Of a DNA stretch of 64,000 bases, positions 10,823 through 20,939 are shown piece by piece. This DNA is from Drosophila persimilis. Taxonomy: Eukaryota; Arthropoda; Insecta; Diptera; Drosophilidae. Numbering within the stretch: the stretch's first letter is position 1; each line of letters begins with the position of its first letter. Made by a program: the position numbers and the translations under genes. The stretch spans positions 6,758,001 through 6,822,000 of the forward strand of contig NW_020825294.1 in the NCBI RefSeq assembly GCF_003286085.1. The letters run 5' to 3'. The notes beneath the pieces were generated by a model. The model worked only from the letters and a program-made list of their open reading frames with translations. It did not search any database and was not told where the DNA came from.

Positions 10823-13800
10823 TTAATTATCATCGATTTCATCATCGTCATCATGCCAAAAAGGATTATAAATCGATTCGTTGTCAGACATCGATACATC
10901 TCTTTCTCGATTTTGACGCTTTGGCGTTCGCTTGTCCCCTGTCGTGATAAACTCGTAATCATCATCAATGGCAACAAAGTATGTGGGAATATTTCCACTG
11001 CCTTTAACATAGGTCTGGCCGCGAAAGTTGCACATAATGCCAAATTCACCCAATAGGATAGCGGTTTCCTTGGTCACTTGGATATGTCCGATCATTCCGG
11101 TGGAGTCCATACGGGACGCCATATTAACGGGGTGTCCCCAGATGTCATAATGTGGGTGAGAGGCGCCAACGATTCCAGCCATCACCTCACCACTGGAGAT
11201 TCCGATGGACATGTCTGGGCTGATGACGGACTTGTCATAGGACACCGTTTCATAGACTTTGTTGAGCATCCAAAGGGTTCGCATTAGGTCCAGGGCAAAC
11301 GTGGTCATCACAAAGACGACCTCTTCGTGAAGAACTTCCGTATTTTCTTCTGCTATTTTTGAAGAGGCTCTACGAACAATCTGTGCCTGTTCCACTAAAA
11401 AGATATTAGACACATTTTCCAATATACATTATCCGATTGCACGTTGATTAAGACTAACCTTCTTCCATTAGAGAGTCTCGATAGGTCACCCGATTTTCCA
11501 AATCTTTGCTGATGCGACCGGCAAAGTTCACATCCAATCCACATGCTGCCATGTAAGTGCAGCCAACAATTTTGATCTTCTCAACCACGTAATTATCTTT
11601 GTAGTGATGCAACTATAACGAGAAGACATAATTACAAATAAATACGAATAGTAAATATAGTATGGCTTACCAATCTATCGAATTCCGTGATGATCTCGTT
11701 CAGTAGGCGCAAGCTTCTAAGGCTCAATTCGAAATTCTTTAAAGTAGCAAACATAACGGAAACTATTTTATACTCCTCGTAGTAAAGCTCATGCTTGGCG
11801 AGAGATGTAAGGTAGACGTTGACTGGGGAAGAGAGGCGTGTCCGATGATTTTGCTCATAAAACTGAACCAAAAACTTACCAACATGAGCAGGAAGTATGT
11901 TATTCAGGAGAATTATTATCGAGTAGTTAGTACTATGGGCATCACGCTGCTTTCTTCTCAAATCCATGCGCCAACTAAATTAATTTAAATAACTTATATT
12001 ATATATATTATATTATATTATAAATTATATGTATATATAAATCTCGTGCCACGGTGTTTCTATTTTGTTGGTTTGCTTAAATAGGATGCTTGTGAAATAG
12101 GATAGCTTAAACAACAGAGGAACGAATCCAACAAGATAACGAAAATGTGCATGTGAGCATGTCGTAATTTGCATAAATCTCAATCACAACAGTCATGAGA
12201 TGAACTAAGTCAAAAAAGCTAATTGGAGCGGTGCAAGCGCGCTGGTACACTCTCAGGGAAAAAGGCAGACAACACCAACCAAGTACACCGAGCAATATTA
12301 GATACAATATTCGAGTGAGAGCCAAATATTATATATACCGCTCATCCGAAAGTGCTAATTGGTGCTATAGACAAAAAATGTTCTTATTTTCGAACATAAG
12401 TCAAATGGTTTATTCCCAGATTGCAAAAATTATACCGGTCTATTATTATTATTATATATTCACCTTATTTTTAAGCTGGCTATAAACTGCTCTTAGAAAA
12501 TATTATATAAATATTAATCATTTAAATGGCAGAAAAAGGTTTGGCGCGTCTTCTAGTAATTATACAAAATTATAAAGAGTTACTCACTTGAAGTTAACTT
12601 TGTTTGTGAACTCCGCGTGACGCTCTTTCAAATACAAAGTAACAAATGTGATAATAATGAGCATACAATGTGCATATTCTGGGGCAAAAAAAGGATTAGT
12701 GGTCCAACTGTGATGGAAAATGAACTGCAAATGGAAAAATATAACGATCAGATAGGAAATCGTCATCAATAAACAGACAACTATCTTCAAGACGAACGGA
12801 ATACTAGTGAACGTAAAGCTCATTCCAATGATAAGGGCCACTACATTGGTGATAACCCAGGGATTAAAACATATATTTATATCGTCATAGTGATAAAGTT
12901 TACTATCGATGTACATCACTTCGAACTCCTCGTGATCACATCCCATCTAGAAAATAGCACTTCTTTAGGGTCAATGGTTAGTGCCTCAATCGACACTTAC
13001 CATTATGATGCAGATCACGGAATTGTAAGCACACATGATAAAGAGGTAGATGCAAATGCGGAGGCTGAGGCTCGCTTGGATCTTCTCACTGGTCCGAAAT
13101 ATCCAGCAGCTAAATTTGCCGAATCTCTGCCGATTATTCTCATTATTGCCATATCTAAGCCAGCAAAATTTTTTGTACCAAGATATGACAAGCAAGACGG
13201 TCAGAAAAGTTAATACAACAACATCCAACAGTATGGCCTCAAGTAGTACGCCCTCGCCTAGAGACATCAGCTGAATGTAGGCCAGGCTACATCCAATGCT
13301 CCAAGCAAGCAACATGCTGTACTTGAACATTAGGTCCGGCGAGTGCAAGTACTTGCACTCTAGGTTGGAATCCCGATAGACCAGGCAGAATTTGGTGACC
13401 GCGGTCGACAGAAGGTCGATAGACTGGTTTCGTCTTCTCCAGGAGAAGATTTGTCTGGGGTGTGCGAAATCTGCTTAATGGTTGAATTGTGCTTTGTCCG
13501 AGAGAGTTGACACTCACTTGAAACTACTGACTGGCATCTTTCGAAACTCGTGACGCAACTCTTCGTTTATCACATGATCTTTAGTTCTGTACAAATCGGG
13601 TCTAGCAGGTATGTCCATGTGAGATAGTGACTCGAACCTCTGTGTGGTTCGTTTGGTGGAATGTGGAGAAGGCTCAGTAGAAATTAGAAACGTGCTGATA
13701 TTGTGTTTGCTTAGAACGGGATCCTCCAAAGCTGCGTCGGTGCCAGGAATTATCGTATATTCGCTGGGTTCTAATTCGTTCAAAGTACTGGCACTAACAT

Positions 13801-15404
13801 GGACAAATCCCGGCGACCCGGTGGATTCTAAGTGATTGGCAATTGTCACGTCGGTTCCTGCACAAAGGAAGAATCTTGTCAATCGATAATCTTTATGGAA
13901 TGCTCCAACACACCCCATATATCGTACTGTAGCTTAGCTTCGCCAATGACTCCTGCAATCACACTTCCCGAATGGACTCCAATGCGCATATTGATGTCCA
14001 CGTCGTTTTCCCTCCTGCAGAATGTTTAAATACAAAGGTCTCGATCAGTAACCATAACCTACCGCACTTCTTGAATGTGTGAGATCATGGACAGACCCAG
14101 ATCCACACAACTCTTGGCGTGATCTGGACTCGGGCGCATTAGACCGGCCACACAGTAGTAACAGTCGCCCAAGAACTTGATTCGCTGAACCTCAAATTGG
14201 GTGGCGGCCATATCGAACCTTCCGTAGAGGTCGTGCAACAGCCTCACCAACTTTTCCACATTCAGGGTTGTCGTCATTTTCGTATAGTTGACCACATCCG
14301 CATACAAGATACTGACCTCGGGATGGATCTGAATGGCCATGACATGCTCCATGACGCCCGGTGAGCGACTCGCGGCAAGACCGCGTACTTTTCTGGCAAG
14401 TCTATTTTGTATATCGTCTTGAATGGGTTTCGCTATCTGCGGCGGAATGATGCTATGCAGAACTAACTTTTCCTGACGACGCGCATTGCGCAGCCAGATC
14501 TTCTCCATTATGTACTGATGGCGGTCCAGGAAGGACGACCGCACTACAATGTCATTCATTACGCGAAAGAACATACCCAGAAGGTTGAAACCTAAGTGGT
14601 GGAATATATCCACACTAAACCTGCCGTAGTCTTCGTCGGAGTAGTACTCTTCGGCAACATAGACCCAAAAGTAGGAGATGTACACGACGGACACTGTGAC
14701 CCCTAGCAGCAGAGCACCCGACATTATGGGTATCGGCATGAACATGTATATCATATAGATAATATAAGTGTCGTAGAATGTATCCAGTGCCCAATCGTGC
14801 TTGTAGTAATGATATGTGCCCTGAATGATGTCTGCAGGATGGAAACATGTCTTTTTTATTGTAAAAGTAGAAGGTTGAATATCAATTAACTCACCAGCAG
14901 ACACCAATGCGAAAGAGGACACTACGGCGCTTGTATAAGTAATCCACGAGTGTCGCATAGCAAGGTTCTCACAGAAATTGACGCTCAAGACAGTTAGAAT
15001 AATGAATGCCGAAACTATGTATACAGCCACATCAATATAAACTATGTGGGGATGCTGGATAAGGATGGTGGCACCTTTAGCCGTAACCCTATACTTTAGC
15101 TAACAATTCCTGCTTGACTTACCTCGCAAGCGAACAGCAGCATTGCGCAGTGGGCGATAGTTATGAGAGTGTGCAGAAGGAGGAACACCCCAAGAAAACT
15201 ATTCCATAGTCGTGCCTGGTACAAGCGGTACTCCTCCTCCAAGTGCAGTTCCGCACATTTTACCTAGGGATGTCCATATGTATATAGATAAGTGCACCAG
15301 GTGTGTGTATTTCAAAGGTTTACCAAAAGGTAGCTGCGCTCCCAAAGGCGCTCTTTGGTATAGTTGTACTGACACACGTCGTCAACGAAGCTCTGCCGAG
15401 GCAT
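10823..15404 (-). CDS. ACX-family transmembrane adenylyl cyclase
   Basis: The enzyme makes cyclic AMP from ATP at a membrane. Exons, 5' to 3': 15404-15324, 15263-15123, 15054-14895, 14831-14063, 14014-13914, 13857-13518, 13454-13001, 12946-12588, 11974-11880, 11822-11671, 11612-11459, 11394-10823. All frames join, giving 1125 residues, the usual ACX length. An N-terminal set of membrane segments is followed by catalytic domain C1: metal-binding Asp306 in [10 protein letters not shown] and Asp350 in [10 protein letters not shown], 44 apart as in mammalian enzymes. A second membrane set (exons 7-8) precedes C2, which has EKIKIVG and [17 protein letters not shown], the ATP- and transition-state-binding motifs. 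Both halves look catalytically complete. The tail is Asp-rich. D. melanogaster has several tandem ACX genes in 34A, largely testis-expressed; only one lies here, so I do not assign a letter. Two introns (14832-14894, 11823-11879) are multiples of three without stops. Confidence 0.9.
12313..12365 (+). repeat. Dispersed 53-nt repeat, copy B, inside an ACX intron
   Basis: Matches copy A at 4528-4580 over the same length. It lies in the only long ACX intron (11975-12587, 613 nt; the others I placed are about 55-70 nt). That intron also has a TATATTA-rich tract at 11997-12040. A mobile-element insertion probably enlarged the intron. Confidence 0.65.
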
Positions 15405-15900
15405 TCTGTTTTTACCCGTTATTCTATATTTATTGACTACTTCCAAATTAAGTACAAGTATTGAAACGTAAAAGTACAGCGGACTTAAAGCCTACCTGGA
15501 ATGGAACTAATCGGATAGTATTTGAAAAAGTAAAATCAAGGAAATTGCGAAACCAAACCAAATCAGTTGCATTGAATATTAGAACGTGAATACATAGTAC
15601 ATAAATTGCTCCTCCTCATTTTACTCCACTTGTTCTTGCTCGTTGGATTACTTCAACCGCGTATCCAACTCACCCTCCTAAAAACAATAACAATGGTCTT
15701 CAAATTTTCCTTTAAATATTTACCTGTAGTAAGATAGCATTTATTTTCTTTTTCTTATCATTATTACTACGATTCCTGCATATATGTACATACATACACC
15801 ACAGTTGCCATAAACGTTAAGATCAACCCACGAACTTCTTCAAGCTAGTTTGAGCAAGCTCCGACTCTCTCTCCCGCTCACGCTCTCTCGCAGCGCTACG

Positions 15901-15947
15901 CTCACAAACTCGCACTCACAAGCTTTTGCTTCGAAAGCACAGCTGGC
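15901..15947. repeat. Intergenic direct repeat, left copy
   Basis: About 47 nt, starting CTCACAAACTCGCACTCAC and ending GAAAGCACAGCTGGC, repeated with a few changes at 16150-16195 in the same orientation. The copies bracket about 200 nt upstream of the V-ATPase A gene. Confidence 0.85.
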
Positions 15948-16149
15948 AAGCTCGTGATCATGGTGATATTATACAAGGTGGTGTATTCGCTCAACGCGCT
16001 GTTCAAACCATAAATAAAATATAACAAAATGTGTTATTTTTGGGATGTATTTAGACTTAGCCAAACTTTAAGCTTATCAATTTTCGGTTTTAGCCATTTA
16101 CGGCATATTTTGTTCGAATCTAGCTTGTATTGAAATTCTGGCAGCACTG

Positions 16150-16195
16150 CTCACAACTCGCACTCACAAGCTTTCGCTTAGAAAGCACAGCTGGC
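16150..16195. repeat. Intergenic direct repeat, right copy
   Basis: Partner of 15901-15947. A 14-nt inverted repeat is nested with it: TTATACAAGGTGGT at 15969-15982 and its reverse complement at 16209-16222. The right copy leads into the probable 5' leader of the V-ATPase A gene, so these may be duplicated promoter elements. Confidence 0.8.
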
Positions 16196-16829
16196 GCTCT
16201 CTTTTCGGACCACCTTGTATAACGTCGTCATGCGCGCGATCATCGTCACGAATCTAAACTTTTCGAAGTTCGAGCGTTGACGTTGCGCAGTCGGTTTCGC
16301 TTTCGAACTGGGCTCTTGAGTGTGAAGAGAAGAGCGAGAAAGCTCATATTTGCGTGAGAATAGAGCTGGCGAACACCGATCCACAGCTCCAACCTCCACA
16401 GTCCATCCAACACCCAACACGCACGGAGCATACACACTCGTTCGCAAGGTGAATGCGAAGACACAGTAAAGTAAGCCCCTTCCACCTCCACACCTTTTGA
16501 AGAAAATAAAAAACAGAAGCAGAAACAGAAACAAGGCAAGGCATAAATTATAAAGTAAATGAGAGTTTTCTTATGATACATTGAAAGCGCGCCTGCCTGC
16601 TGCAAAGAAAGATGGCATTTTGCCTTGAAAAATCCCAACTAAAAAAGTGACGAAGCAGAGCCGAAAGCAAACAGAAAAAACATGCAGATATATTCTGCAT
16701 GTGTGTTAGATAATAAGTGCAGCGAAAAGAAGCCGAAAAGGAAGTGCAAAAACAAGTGGAAAAGCGGCATAAGAAAAGTGCGGTCTAAAACTATCAGAAA
16801 ATTTTGCGCGTGGAAAATTATTTTGCCTT

Positions 16830-16839
16830 GTCAGCTGAC
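16830..16839. promoter_or_regulatory. E-box palindrome GTCAGCTGAC, site 1
   Basis: First of three identical 10-bp palindromes (16830, 17070, 17609) upstream of the V-ATPase A start codon at 17738; all three are preceded by TT. The half-site GTCA is that of the CLEAR element (GTCACGTGAC), but the centre is GC instead of CG. Confidence 0.5.
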
Positions 16840-17069
16840 CCTCCCCTCGCGCGTGCTCATCCACTGGCTCTGGCTCTGCCCCTCTCTGTCGCACTTCGGG
16901 TCTTGTGATCCACATTAGCCTGCCCCACACATAGAATGGGGTGGGAGTTTACTTTAACATAGGAGCGGAGAGGTTGAATGCGATCAAAAATTCAATATGG
17001 TGGCTTTGACATTACAGCTGTACGATCCACAGTCTGCGTTTTTTTTTTACCGACTTACTTTTTCCATTT

Positions 17070-17079
17070 GTCAGCTGAC
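17070..17079. promoter_or_regulatory. E-box palindrome GTCAGCTGAC, site 2
   Basis: Second identical copy, 240 bp after the first, just downstream of a T-rich stretch. Confidence 0.5.
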
Positions 17080-17394
17080 GCCAATGACAGTAGTCTTGTG
17101 ATCAACGTCAAAGCCAATTGTCAAATATTCGAACTCGAATGGAGAGAGAGAGAGAGCCGAAGAGCGCGAGAGAGTTGTCAGAGAGTTGTTCTCTCTGGTT
17201 CTCTTGCGCTCCCGCTCTCCAGATAAACGCAGCCCGCATATAAATTCATACGAAAAATGAAAATAGTATAGAAAAACCAATTTGCAGTTTGATTTTTAAT
17301 TAGCGTGTGTTTTTCTTTCCGCAGTCGAGAGGTTTCACAGTTGGAGAGCCGACTCTGAGAGAGGGTATTACTTTTCGAACTTGGCCAAAGCTTT

Positions 17395-17404
17395 GTCACG
17401 TGAA
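17395..17404 (+). promoter_or_regulatory. CLEAR-like motif GTCACGTGAA
   Basis: Nine of ten bases match the TFEB/Mitf consensus, with an intact TCACGTGA core. It lies 334 nt upstream of the V-ATPase A start codon, within the probable 5' leader or its introns. V-ATPase genes are established targets of fly Mitf, so the site is plausible in context. Confidence 0.5.
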
Positions 17405-17608
17405 ACGAAAGCTCTGCTCGAGCATAATTTTTTGTGTGAGGGAGTTACGAGTAGAAATCGAAAATAACTGAAAAACACTTGTCGCCAAGTTGCTGATTAA
17501 GAAATACCTAAAATATTACCAGAAAATAGGCAGCAAAAAGTGTGTATTTTGGATTAAAAGATATTGATAGTGTCGGGTTACACGTCCCCTTCCCTCCCAC
17601 CTCGATTT

Positions 17609-17618
17609 GTCAGCTGAC
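17609..17618. promoter_or_regulatory. E-box palindrome GTCAGCTGAC, site 3
   Basis: Third identical copy, 120 nt upstream of the start codon and followed by a (GCCA)4 run at about 17627-17644. Confidence 0.5.
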
Positions 17619-17699
17619 AAAAGGGCCAGCCAGCCAGCCAGCCACCAATTAGTGATAAGAAATTTTCAGTTTTATCTTTCGTTCAGCGCTACAATGCAG

Positions 17700-17737
17700 T
17701 TCTCTTGCTTTCAGTTGTAGAAACAAAATCAAGCAAA
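17700..17737 (+). promoter_or_regulatory. 5' UTR splice acceptor and start context of V-ATPase A
   Basis: A pyrimidine tract ending CTTTCAG at 17714 is a good acceptor, so the last leader exon probably starts at 17715 and gives a short leader before AAGCAAAATG. A second strong acceptor, TTTCTTTCCGCAG, ends at 17324. The leader is therefore probably split and spans at least 400 nt upstream. Confidence 0.45.
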
Positions 17738-19785
17738 ATGTCCAATCTGAAATGTTTCGATGATGAGGAGCGTGAGTCCAAATATGGACGTGTCTTCGCT
17801 GTTTCGGGTCCTGGTAAGTAACCAGACATATTCCCCCTCCAGCCGATATCTAACACCCTAACCTCCAATTCTCAGTGGTCACCGCCGAGGCCATGTCCGG
17901 CTCTGCTATGTACGAGCTGGTGCGCGTCGGCTACTACGAGCTGGTGGGCGAGATCATCCGTCTGGAGGGCGACATGGCCACCATTCAGGTGTACGAGGAG
18001 ACCTCTGGCGTGACTGTCGGCGATCCCGTCCTGCGCACAGGCAAGCCCCTGTCCGTTGAGCTGGGCCCCGGTATCATGGGCAGCATTTTCGACGGTATCC
18101 AGCGTCCGCTAAAGGACATCAACGAGCTGACCAACTCCATCTACATCCCCAAGGGTGTGAATGTGCCCGCCTTGTCGCGCACCACCGCCTGGGAGTTCAA
18201 CCCCTTGAACGTGAAGGTCGGCTCCCACATCACTGGAGGTGATCTGTTCGGTCTGGTCCATGAGAACACTCTGGTCAAGCACAAGATGATTGTCAACCCA
18301 CGCGCCAAGGGCACAGTCCGCTACATTGCCCCCTCTGGAAACTACAAGGTCGACGAAGTCGTCCTCGAGACAGAGTTCGATGGCGAGATCACCAAGCACA
18401 CCATGTTGCAGGTGTGGCCCGTGCGTCAGCCACGTCCCGTCACCGAGAAGCTGCCCGCCAACCATCCCCTGCTGACCGGACAGCGTGTCCTCGACTCGCT
18501 CTTCCCCTGTGTCCAGGGCGGTACCACCGCCATTCCCGGTGCCTTCGGTTGCGGCAAGACTGTCATCTCCCAGGTGAGCTTCATTCTCAGATCTCAGTCA
18601 CCAAAAGACCTGGCCTCATGTAGTTTTGTTCCTATCATTCCCGTAGGCTCTGTCCAAGTACTCCAACTCTGATGTCATCGTGTATGTCGGTTGCGGCGAG
18701 CGTGGTAACGAGATGTCTGAGGTACTGCGTGACTTCCCCGAGCTGTCCGTGGAGATCGATGGCGTTACCGAGTCCATTATGAAGCGCACCGCCCTGGTGG
18801 CCAACACCTCCAACATGCCTGTGGCTGCCCGTGAGGCCTCCATCTACACCGGTATCACCCTCTCGGAATACTTCCGTGACATGGGTTACAACGTGTCCAT
18901 GATGGCTGACTCCACCTCCCGTTGGGCCGAGGCCTTGCGTGAGATTTCGGGTCGTCTGGCTGAGATGCCTGCCGATTCCGGCTACCCAGCCTACCTGGGC
19001 GCCCGTCTGGCCTCCTTCTACGAGCGTGCCGGTCGCATCAAGTGCTTGGGTAACCCCGAGCGCGAGGGTTCCGTCTCCATTGTCGGTGCTGTGTCGCCTC
19101 CTGGTGGTGACTTCTCCGATCCCGTGACATCCGCCACTCTGGGTATCGTGCAGGTGTTCTGGGGTCTGGACAAGAAGCTGGCCCAGCGCAAGCATTTCCC
19201 CTCCATCAACTGGCTCATCTCCTACTCGAAGTACATGCGTGCCCTCGATGACTTCTATGACAAGAACTTCCAGGAGTTTGTGCCCCTGCGTACCAAGGTC
19301 AAGGAGATCCTGCAGGAAGAGGAGGATCTGTCTGAAATCGTGCAGCTGGTCGGCAAGGCCTCGCTGGCCGAGACCGACAAGATCACCTTGGAGGTGGCCA
19401 AGCTGCTGAAGGACGATTTCCTGCAGCAGAACTCCTACTCGTCGTACGATCGCTTCTGCCCCTTCTACAAGACCGTCGGTATGCTGAAGAACATCATCGA
19501 TTTCTACGACCTGGCCCGCCACTCTGTTGAGTCGACAGCCCAGTCCGAGAACAAGATCACCTGGAACGTTATTCGCGAGGCAATGGGCAACATCATGTAC
19601 CAGCTGTCTTCCATGAAGTTCAAGGTGAGTGCAGCCTAATCGACGCTTATGAATGAAGAGATTACTCACTGATCTCTCTTCCTTTTACTCAGGACCCCGT
19701 CAAGGATGGTGAGGCCAAGATCAAGGCTGACTTTGAGCAGCTGCACGAGGACCTGCAGCAGGCCTTCAGAAATCTGGAGGACTAG
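17738..19785 (+). CDS. Vha68: V-ATPase catalytic subunit A (V1), canonical paralogue
   Basis: Hydrolyses ATP in the V1 head of the proton pump that acidifies lysosomes, endosomes and secretory vesicles. Exons 17738-17813, 17876-18573, 18647-19624 and 19693-19785 join in frame to 614 residues, exactly the family length. The start follows AAGCAAA. Walker A is GAFGCGKT at 247-254, including the redox-sensitive Cys; next come GCGERGNEM and the nucleotide-binding [19 protein letters not shown] segment. The C-terminus is FRNLED. Codons are strongly biased to G/C third positions, as in highly expressed fly genes. The gene sits head-to-tail 1.15 kb upstream of the divergent Vha68-3-type copy. It is the Vha68-1 or Vha68-2 orthologue. 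The N-terminus (KYGRVF) differs from the copy at 48.2-50.3 kb (EYGRVY), but I cannot firmly decide which number applies. Confidence 0.96.
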
Positions 19786-20188
19786 AGCGTGTTGGCCTTA
19801 CTTTTACAATCTAATCTTATATTTGTTATATAGTTAACTTTTAAAATGAAAGCAGTCAAAAAACGTACCGTGCGTACAGTTCCGTCAAATGAAAAACAAC
19901 AAAAAAGCCTACTGAAAAAAAATTGTGAAGAAAAAGAAGAAGACCAACAATTCCATGCTGCATTCAAAAGTTTCCGAAACAAAGAAAGAAAAACAAACGA
20001 AAATCCATCAACGAAATTCCACTACTTTTCGATGCCTGCGAGAGATGCAAAACATTCCGGCCTGCGGTTGATACATCATCATCCAGAAATGCAACCCGCC
20101 AGGGGGGCACACAGGGACACGTCAACTGTAACGCCAACCACTAACGAACGTCCTTCTATGTACTTCCATTTACAACACTACAACACTG

Positions 20189-20194
20189 AATAAA
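20189..20194 (+). terminator. Proximal poly(A) signal of V-ATPase A
   Basis: AATAAA 404 nt after the stop codon. A second AATAAA lies at 20424-20429, so two alternative 3' ends are possible. Confidence 0.5.
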
Positions 20195-20423
20195 AGACAC
20201 GCACAAACATGTAGCACCGAGGTAGTACGCGGACCCGACCCCGAGCCCCACACGCACCGCACACCCACACAAAAGACATATACAAATGCATGCATAAATA
20301 GTATTATTGTTTAATGAATGGAAATTCCTGTTTATTTGTGAAAAAGTCATGTTTTCTCCCCTGTTTGTTTGTTTGTTTGTTAAATTTATGTAAATATTTA
20401 AAGTATGAAATATTAAATGTACG

Positions 20424-20429
20424 AATAAA
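20424..20429 (+). terminator. Distal poly(A) signal of V-ATPase A
   Basis: AATAAA 639 nt after the stop, in AT-rich sequence typical of a 3' UTR and about 500 nt before the next gene's start codon. Confidence 0.5.
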
Positions 20430-20939
20430 GTGCAAACAACAAATACATTTAATGTAATTGCAAGCACCTCTCCTCCACTCTCTCTCTTAATCTGGTATAG
20501 ACTTCGAAACTCTTCGTTTATTTATATTCAAGAAAATTGATCAAAGAAACTTCTTTAAAGCAATGTCTGATAATCCTGAACGAAACAATGCATCAGATCT
20601 ACTTGTCCTTATGCAATATCTTTCACGGAACCTGATGTGACAATTCGTATAGCGCGTTTTTCTACGACATGGCTGTAGGCACCTACTGGCTGGGAAACAT
20701 TGGAGTTTATTGCCCGATTTCATTGGTCTGGTGAGTCGGCGCCTACTTTATCACAATTCGACTTTATTTTTCCTTCTACAACACTCTCTTCTCCCATATT
20801 TTAAAATTTTCTATCAATGAAATATCTGCCCTTTTCATAGCAGACCTGTAGCAATAATTTCAGCTCGATAAATAACAAAATTATCCCTTCTCATAGTAAA
20901 AATTGACCTGATCAACTTGGATCCCATTCAATCGCCCCC

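Noticed and set aside
13455..13517. Use of the AG at about 13489 (TTAAGCAG) as the acceptor for ACX exon 7
   Set aside because: It gives a frame ([13 protein letters not shown]..) that loses the downstream membrane domain. The AG 34 nt further on restores [15 protein letters not shown] and the conserved frame.
18635..19669. Long antisense open frame opposite exon 3 of V-ATPase A (a similar one at 22073-23140)
   Set aside because: It mirrors the G/C-ending codon bias of the sense gene, giving His/Gly/Leu-rich low-complexity translation with no family similarity. The same shadow appears opposite the third copy.
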